NCBI GenBank assembly: GCA_009760855.2
Contig: WPIO01000008.1
Coordinates: 12,350,001-12,414,000, forward strand
Direction of reading: 5' to 3'
Length of the DNA: 64,000 bases
DNA from: Cristatella mucedo
Taxonomy: Eukaryota > Bryozoa > Phylactolaemata > Cristatellidae
The notes beneath the pieces are model-generated. The model did no database searches. It saw only the letters and a program-made list of their open reading frames with translations, and was not told the origin of the DNA. Shown here piece by piece: positions 57,690 to 64,000 of the stretch. A program made the translations under genes and the position numbers. Positions within the stretch are counted from its first letter, which is position 1; the number at the start of each line of letters is the position of its first letter.

Positions 57690-57994
57690 GTAAGTCGTGG
57701 CCCCGGTAGACTAGCTGGCGGGGGAGACGTGGGCGCCGCCGAGATTTTTCCAAGGCCTGGCGAACGGCGGCGGCCGGACTTTTGACGTAGTGGTTCGAGG
57801 CGGACGATCGAGGCGGGGTGGGTGACGCCTCAAGGAGCGCCTCGAGCAGCTGGCCGCCCGACGCGCTCCTTCCGGTCATTCGTGCGGGGGTGGGGGCGCC
57901 GCGGGACGCCTTTTCCTTTTCGCGTCGAGCCGCGCCGGTCGGTGCGCCCTCCGAGGCACTCCTCGCGACAGCCAGCGAAACGTGCCCGTTGCAG

Positions 57995-58301
57995 AAGCGC
58001 ACGCTACGACGACGTGCGGCAGGCTTCCGCCGGAACCCGCTCGACCGTGGACGCTGCCATCCCCGCTGCGTCTGCGAAGGCGTCCGCAAAGGAGCGCGGC
58101 GATCGAGATCGCTCTGCCTCTGCACGGCGCCGCCGCCGCAGCAGGGGCGAGGCCGACGCATACCGCGCCTCGAAGCCGTCGGCGGCGGCGGCGGCGGTCG
58201 CGAGAAAGAAATCGGCCTCTCAGTCGGCCTTCTGCTGGGGGCGAATTCGCCGGCAGCATTCGGAAGCAGGCGAGACGACGACGGCGACTACGAGGAGCTA
58301 G
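57995..58301 (+). CDS. Tentative gene, exon 3 with stop
   Basis: A weak acceptor (CGTGCCCGTTGCAG) in phase 2 opens a frame of about 100 codons ending in TAG. It contains SARYDDVRQASAGTRSTVD, a basic RDRSASARRRRRSRGE stretch and RKKSASQSAFCWGRIRRQ. The composition is low-complexity, Ser/Arg/Ala-rich, with a possible nuclear-localisation sequence. Total protein would be about 150 residues; no family is recognised. Other frames here are also open, so the call is weak. Confidence 0.3.
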
Positions 58302-58480
58302 CATCGGCCGCCGAACGACGCCTCCAGCTCCGGGCGCTCTGCCGGAGTAGCCGGAGCCGCTGAGAAGCCACCGCCGGCTACCGAGATCCGACCGCTGCTG
58401 CTCGGCAGCTACCGAGAAAGCCGCTTCGGTAGCTCTCGCCGGATGGCCGACGACTCGTATCCACGCGAGCCTGAGGCCCG

Positions 58481-59988
58481 GGCTTCTGGGTGCCGTCCAG
58501 CAGATGACATTTTCCGGTTACAGGGTTCACGTTGTTAACAAGATTCGCAGCACAGGATTGGCGATTCTCCCGCTCATTAGCTGTTTAGAAAGGGATGCGC
58601 CCACCCAGCCCATTAAGTGAAGCCACGTGTAACCAGCGTGCCTGCGTGCAGGGCCTGTGGCTGCGGTCGCGACGATCCTCGAAGTTTTTGTGAACTTACT
58701 TCGTTAATTTCCGGACACTCGTGTAATGCAACGTAACAATTTATTGCCTTGCAATTGACATTGGCAAGCGGCTGCATACGGTGAACAATGAGGATTGCGG
58801 CCATTCCGGTGGTTAGCTTGATCGGCAGATGCTAGCTGTGGCGCCATCGGCAGGCTGGCCAATCGGATGCTAGCTGCGGGTGCTCTCCGACAACGGTAGC
58901 GCGTCTAAAATTGCCCGGGCGCATCCGCCCAGCGTGTCCCTCGAGCCAGCCGGCCAGCGGGAGAGCGCTAGTACCACAAACTGTTAAGAAACGAAGAGAC
59001 CTTCGGCTGGTCGCATGTAATCGCGTGGCGATAGTGCTGCTTCACTGGCCGGGTCAAGCAAGGACGCCCTAGGAGCACGTACTCGTCGAAATGATTAGAT
59101 GTGCAGAGAACTACCAAACGATAGCGGTAGCAATGCATCCGCATCGACGTGTTGCTGGAGAGGCTTTTTCGAGCTATTCGCCCAGGCTGCAAATGAAGCG
59201 CACCGACTAGGTGCCCACGCTCGCATCCCGAAACGACGCAGCGACGACGAACACGCCCGAAGGTCGCCTCGTGCGTCCGCTATGTTAACGTCAGCAGTCG
59301 CCAACACTTTGCGAGCCCGAAATTTCCAGAAGCCTGCATGACCCTGCGCAGGTGAACGGTCAGGAACCCGCGCGGCCATATTGCTCATTGAGCCCAGCCC
59401 TGCGTCATCGAGCAGCCTCGTTTTCTTAACAGTCTATCTTCAACGGGATTTTATACGTATTTGCTGCGATGACTCGCGACTGACGCCTGACCGCAGAGCT
59501 TTGCATCAGCTGTGATCACAGCCTCATTTCACAGGCTGGCGGACATGGGAGTAGTGAGTTACACAGAAGTCGATATGGAATGTCACAAATGCATCGTCCA
59601 GTTCTGACATGTGCATCCCTTTCTATGCAGGCCCAAACTTTCGCCACGTTACGTAGCTTAAAGTAGCCAGACTTTACTTCGGAGCTAATGTGGCCGTCTA
59701 GCGAAAAGTCGATTTGTAACAGGACAACAACAGAATATGCAGCAGATGCTACTGGATAGATATGCGGGGCGAGCCTAGTTGATTGGTTAGGTTTTCCAAG
59801 TTTCGGGTGACACTAGATTTGCTCGTAGCTAATAGGTTCACTTTATCTTGATTAAATTTGAAGAAATTGTGTTGCCACTGTGAGAATGTCAGCATGTGTA
59901 AATGTCATCAATGCATGCTGGAATGGAGTTGAAAACGTTTGACGAGCTGGAAGACATGGATGGATTAAGGCACATGCACAGCTTTAAA
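58481..59988. other. No gene recognised
   Basis: Composition falls back towards average. Short frames on both strands (for example 59095-59388 minus) are unsupported. Confidence 0.45.
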
Positions 59989-60094
59989 ATAATAGATTAA
60001 TAATTCATTTTTATATCGGCCTAAGAGAACGTAATCTCTATTTAGGTGCTTTACATATGCCACGTGGCTCGAGCCCACAATCTCGACCAGACCT
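59989..60094 (-). repeat. SINE family B, copy 9
   Basis: On the minus strand: GGTCGAGATTGTGGGCTCGA, GCCACGTGGCATATGTAAAG, CACCTAAATAGAGATTACGT, TCTCTTAGGCCGATATAAAA. The tail and B box are present; the A-box side is cut. Confidence 0.75.
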
Positions 60095-60133
60095 ATGTGC
60101 ATATCCGTCTGCAACTTCACAAAGCCATAAAGA

Positions 60134-60965
60134 CTGAGTGAATGTTACGCAGGAGAGTTTTGTATAGTGAACTCACAGCCTAAGCGGCTTTCGGTACGCT
60201 TTCAGTAGCCAACAGACTTCATCTTACACAATAAAGAGAAAGTGGGAAGCATAGAAGAGTCAGGAGAGCAGTTGAGGTAGTGAGTAGCATGAAAGTAGCA
60301 GCTGAGAACTGCTAAAAAGGATGAGCTATAGTCGGCAGCAGAAGAGTAGTTTTCGTTGTGTAAGAATTGTGGAATTGAGTTCCGTAGTCAAGAACCTGCA
60401 GAGCTAAATCTTCTGTCGCCAACGGTCTTTAAGCGGAAGAATGGAACAGTTAGTTTATTGTCCACACCTGACCTGAGGGCACGAAAAGGCTTAAACTGGT
60501 GCAGCAGTTCAGCTAGGTATGGAGGAGCTAAGCTGTGGCAGGCCATGTCGGTCAGAGTAAGAACTTTGTTCTGTATCCATCGATCAACCGGCAGTCATCC
60601 TAGCTCTTTTAGCAAAGGAGACACGTGGTCAAACCTCTGGGACTTGAGAACTAGCCTTGCAGCTATATTCACAGCCAGCTGCAGTGACCTAGTTGCTTTT
60701 TTGGGTAGCCCAGCCAGAAGGGAATTACAATAATCAGCCGAGACAGAACTAAGGAGCTAGTTAAAATTTTTGCAAGCCACTGTGGAAGACAGCTCCTAAT
60801 CTGAGATAGGGATCGGACGTGATGGCAAGCTGTACAAGCAGTCTTCTGATTGAAGCATTTAAAATTTAGGCAGCTGTCAAAAAGTACACCTAAATTTTGA
60901 GCACGTTGTGATGGTCGCACGACAGAATCACCTATTGGAAAAGCAAAGCCTTTTAATCCAGCCAC
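60134..60965 (-). mobile_element. LINE family 2 (L2/CR1-like), 5'-truncated copy
   Basis: On the minus strand a reverse-transcriptase C-terminal part (60965 to about 60356) is followed by a 3' UTR/tail (about 60355-60134) shared with 21185-21412 and 43850-44115. It is distinct from LINE family 1 in its tail (GCTATACAAAACTCTCCTGC and no ATT repeat). Confidence 0.78.
60356..60965 (-). pseudogene. LINE family 2 reverse-transcriptase C-terminal fragment
   Basis: The first frame has AQNLGVLFDSCLNFKCFNQK, CHHVRSLSQIRSCLPQWLA and SRLIIVIPFWLGYPKK. These match LGVxFDSxLxFxxHIxxxxxxxxxxLRxIxxxRxxL and SRLDYxNxLxxGLP of L2/CR1-like ORF2. After a frame change near 60690, LQLAVNIAARLVLKSQRFDH and LLKELG continue (compare LQxVQNxAARLVxxxxxxxHITPxLxxLHWLP). 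The Asp of SRLD is Ile here and the frame is broken, so it is inactive. Confidence 0.75.
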
Positions 60966-61018
60966 ACGCTTAGGACTTTGATCGGGGCGAGCACCTTAAA
61001 CAGTAGTCCAAACCAGCT
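60966..61018 (-). repeat. SINE family B, copy 10, head fragment
   Basis: On the minus strand GGTTTGGACTACTGTTTAAG and GTGCTCGCCCCGATCAAAGT match the head of copy 5. It abuts the LINE family 2 fragment. Confidence 0.6.
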
Positions 61019-61459
61019 TCTGTGTCATCTGCACAGAAATAACAGCTAAGATTGTCGTTGGCATAATAATGGCCTTAGCAGACGGCCATCTTTTTCCTCC
61101 GGCTTCGCTTTTTCTGCTTAGAACTTTTTTTCTACGGCAGATGTCGTACCGACAGCTCGTGGTCACTCTTTTCCTTGTGTAATGTTTAATATTTTCATTT
61201 TGGTTAATCAAGGAAAAACCATGACATACATTATTTGATCAATACGATAACAACGCAAAAAATGCAGATCCTTTCACAAGCGAACGACAAAGGCTGGGAG
61301 CGACTGAATGGCATGCAATAGTTAAACAAGTTTCAAGGTTAGCCGATTCAGCAGCCTCCTTTATCTTGCATCAAGAAAAACCTTGACGGCTATCACCATC
61401 GCTTGCAGTTGGAATGCAGAGTTTCCCACTGCAGGACTCTAAAGTCAGGTTTGACCAGG
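61019..61459. other. No gene recognised
   Basis: Short frames only. Confidence 0.5.
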
Positions 61460-61882
61460 TGTTATGAAATACCCATGAAAAATGCTCCCCCCTTACTCGT
61501 TCTTTATAGCATCGCTAGCGTCACGAACTTCCTAGTCCGTGCGTGGCGGGATCGCGTTCATACTCCAGAACTTGATGTTGCACGCGCGAGGAGGACTGCC
61601 GCCGACTGCTTGGGTTCTCTTGTCCCTCGATTGCATAGTGTTGCATGGTCGGCTGGACACGCGTTGGCACCAGTCTCTTGTGACAGAGACTTCCGCTGGA
61701 TAAAAAAAGGGTGCTCATTCGCGGACTTTCGTGGTCTCACCCGGGTCTCATTCGTGGTCTCACCGGGGCTAGGGTCGGCCAGCGTGGCCACTATCTCCTG
61801 CGTGGCTTTCTGTCATTTGCAATAAACCACAGTGCTGTCTGCACGGTCTTGTGGTTCGTGCGATGACTCGCACCTGCCTACA
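61460..61882 (+). mobile_element. Possible solo LTR
   Basis: It begins TGTTATGAAATACCC and ends CACCTGCCTACA. A TATA-like TTTATAGCATCG lies at about 61503 and AATAAA at 61821 (TTGCAATAAACCACAG), about 60 bases before the end, the usual LTR order. No matching target duplication is visible (CCAGG and CTGCA). A 140-codon frame across it is probably chance. Confidence 0.35.
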
Positions 61883-62871
61883 CTGCATAAAGCCAAGGCT
61901 TCGCTGCGAAAGCACCACCGTGATGATGAAGATTACCCAAAGACCAACGCTCTGCCGAGTGAGAGACGCTTCTTGTGAACAAAGCGTACGTTCAGCGAAG
62001 AAGGAGTTCAAGCCGGTGGCTTGAAAAAAGTGCTGCGTTGGAGCATGACTCCGTGCATCCATCCAGGTAATGGCACCAGGTGACTTCCATCCAGGTGAAG
62101 ACCCTGGCATGGCAGCATCGAGCCAGGATGAAGGTGCTGGCATTTGGCTACCAGGCTCTTGAAACAAATCTTGATATAGAGCAATACACAGCGGAATAAA
62201 TAGAAGCTGCTTTATCTCAGAACGTATATAGCGATATTTATTATTGATAGGATCTGGACTCTAGAGGAAGCATGAAAGTGTGTGATTTCCTCAGGTGCTA
62301 GAACAGGGAAACGAGCTAAAGGTTGGAAACAAATACATTTATTCAGAAGAGAAGACAACCTAGCACGGAAATACCAATGGATAGGAAGAGCTTTTAGGAT
62401 TGAAAATTATTGTTGCGGTTGAGGATGTTGGGAAATGAATATTCACGTACGGGCAAAGGGAGATGGGAATTTAGCACTCGACGCTCGGACACCGGACGGA
62501 GTGTACGGGCTCACTTCTGCAAGAGCCGTGACCGCCGAATAGTGGACTAGACAGTGCCAGACAGTGATGAGGGTCTTCTACATGGTACAAAGGGTTTTGG
62601 GCTGATTTCTTTCGATCTCATCAAGTTAGCAATATAAAAAAGCTAGTAAAAGAATTATCATCCAACGTCACGCAAACGGGTTTACTTATCAAGAGATCGC
62701 AGATATCCAGCACTCGATGTCGGCCGATCAGTCACTGAATCAGAGAAACAATTCTTGGATAACAACCCAACCATACCTGTTGACCTCGGAATCAACATAT
62801 TTTGAAAACCAGAATAAGTCTATTCGCTTAAATTTAGATTTCTAGCATTTAAAAGAAGCACTCCGAAAAAT
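61883..62871. other. No gene recognised
   Basis: A short degenerate tandem (CCATCCAGGT-type words, 62058-62100) is present. Nothing else is supported. Confidence 0.5.
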
Positions 62872-63041
62872 ACTAGCTGATTTAACAGCCTCTTGTGTTT
62901 GGCGACAGAAGAGCATTTACGGCTTATCTCCACCACTTGCAGTGGCGATAAAGGATCGCCAACCACAGGATTCAAACCCACGACGTCGGGACCGAGGTCG
63001 TGAAAAGTAACCGCCTTACCTAGTGAGCCATCACCGCTCAT
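62872..63041 (-). repeat. SINE family A, copy 3 (best preserved)
   Basis: On the minus strand: GATGGCTCACTAGGTAAGGC (A box), GACGTCGTGGGTTTGAATCC (B box), TGTGGTTGGCGATCCTTTAT, CGTAAATGCTCTTCTGTCGC and the tail AAGAGGCTGTTAAATCAGC. It defines the family and its orientation. Confidence 0.82.
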
Positions 63042-64000
63042 CATAGCATAGTATTGAAAATCAGCAAAGCTTCTCGATATGGTCGGATCATGGCATCCAC
63101 GAAGCCATTAATAGTACTAGATTTGGAAAATATTACGACCAGTGAGGAGACAGCACACCAGCATCTAGTGACTTAAGCATAAATGTGTATAATACATAAT
63201 ATGCATATAGCAGAATACATCAAATACGAGACACTGTTTATTTCGGTCAAGCAAGAGCAACAGATTGACGGGATGAAATCAAAGTAGTCACGGTAGTTCC
63301 GATTCCGTGTCATCGGGGACTTGCAAAAAAGAGATCTAATGTGACTCGGTGGTTAATGATCTTAAGAAAGCATAAGACCACAAATCTATATGCAGACCAA
63401 TAGAATAAAAAATTTACAGAAACTAAGTCGGTACTAGTATATTTTTGAGGAATGAAAATACAAAATTTCGTATTCCGATGGTACGACATTCAGGGGCTCC
63501 ATACAAGCGCATCGGTATGAAACTTAAAAATATCAAATAAGCACGATCGCATTTTAGTTGAACTTCAAATGCGAATAAATAACGTCATCGGGTCGTGTGG
63601 AAAGGAAAATGCTACCTACCTGATCTGATTACACGATCAAAATCATCATGACATAGCTCCCATTCGGACTAACTTGAAAGGAAACACGTCGCAATACCTA
63701 CCAGCTCGTTTGTTAGTCATCCTTCAAAAGATACGACGTCGTCCATCACAGAGCCCTTTCGACTCGTTCGAGTAGTCTCAAAGAAGCTTGGAAGCGCTTT
63801 CACTCGTTAAGAGGGGTCACCAATGACGAAAACTGATGCCGAAATCTCCCGAAATAGGCATACATGTAGGTTCTATGGCACAGTCGACCCACGAGAATCA
63901 GTTCATGTGACACCATAGATTGGCTGGGAACCCATAACCAGCCAAATTTCGTACAAGCTTAACCTGTGTCGCAGTCTTCAAGCTCTTACGTGGCCATGTC
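63042..64000. other. No gene recognised
   Basis: AT-rich DNA up to the end of the window, with no supported frame or repeat. Confidence 0.5.

Overview
The window is nuclear DNA of a multicellular animal, probably an invertebrate of a phylum I cannot name. The evidence is spliced genes with GT-AG introns of about 0.8 to 2.3 kb, Ig-superfamily and CD225 domains, tRNA-derived SINEs, L2/CR1-like LINEs, hAT and mariner DNA transposons, a Ty3-type gag remnant and many long microsatellites. No bacterial, viral or organellar gene organisation is visible. Most open frames are chance frames in introns, repeats or GC-rich DNA; only those with domain, splice-phase or repeat-family support are annotated.

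Layout. 0-10.6 kb (+): the last four exons of an SLC38/AAAP-type amino-acid transporter (4949-10538), with introns holding SINEs and an internally deleted mariner. 10.6-21 kb: mostly featureless AT-rich DNA with decayed LINE pieces, a 32-bp tandem repeat and TA/GA microsatellites. 21.07-24.79 kb: a nearly complete hAT element whose transposase has a nonsense codon, a lost catalytic Asp and a C-terminal frameshift, with a LINE tail nested inside. 25.3-27.2 kb: a diverged tandem array of about 175-200-bp monomers; a 1.4-kb block of it recurs at 35.35-36.75 kb. Between the two lie a CD225/dispanin exon (-, 27797-28081), an LTR-like sequence, a 42-bp minisatellite, a 118-bp tandem pair, a 538-bp TTTAGGG array and a gag remnant.

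39.5-48.0 kb (+): six phase-compatible exons encode three Ig domains of a secreted or cell-surface protein. Domain borders fall on phase-1 introns. The introns hold LINE and SINE copies. 50.7-58.5 kb: two GC-rich, CpG-rich stretches; the second supports a tentative three-exon gene with a promoter-like island. 59.9-63.1 kb: a second LINE family with reverse-transcriptase C-terminus (-), a possible solo LTR and more SINEs.

Repeat biology: SINE family B ends in the same 3' sequence as LINE family 1 (a GCGCTATACAAAT core followed by ATT repeats), which suggests LINE-dependent mobilisation. SINE family A has a different tail. The host genes have no evident functional link to each other.
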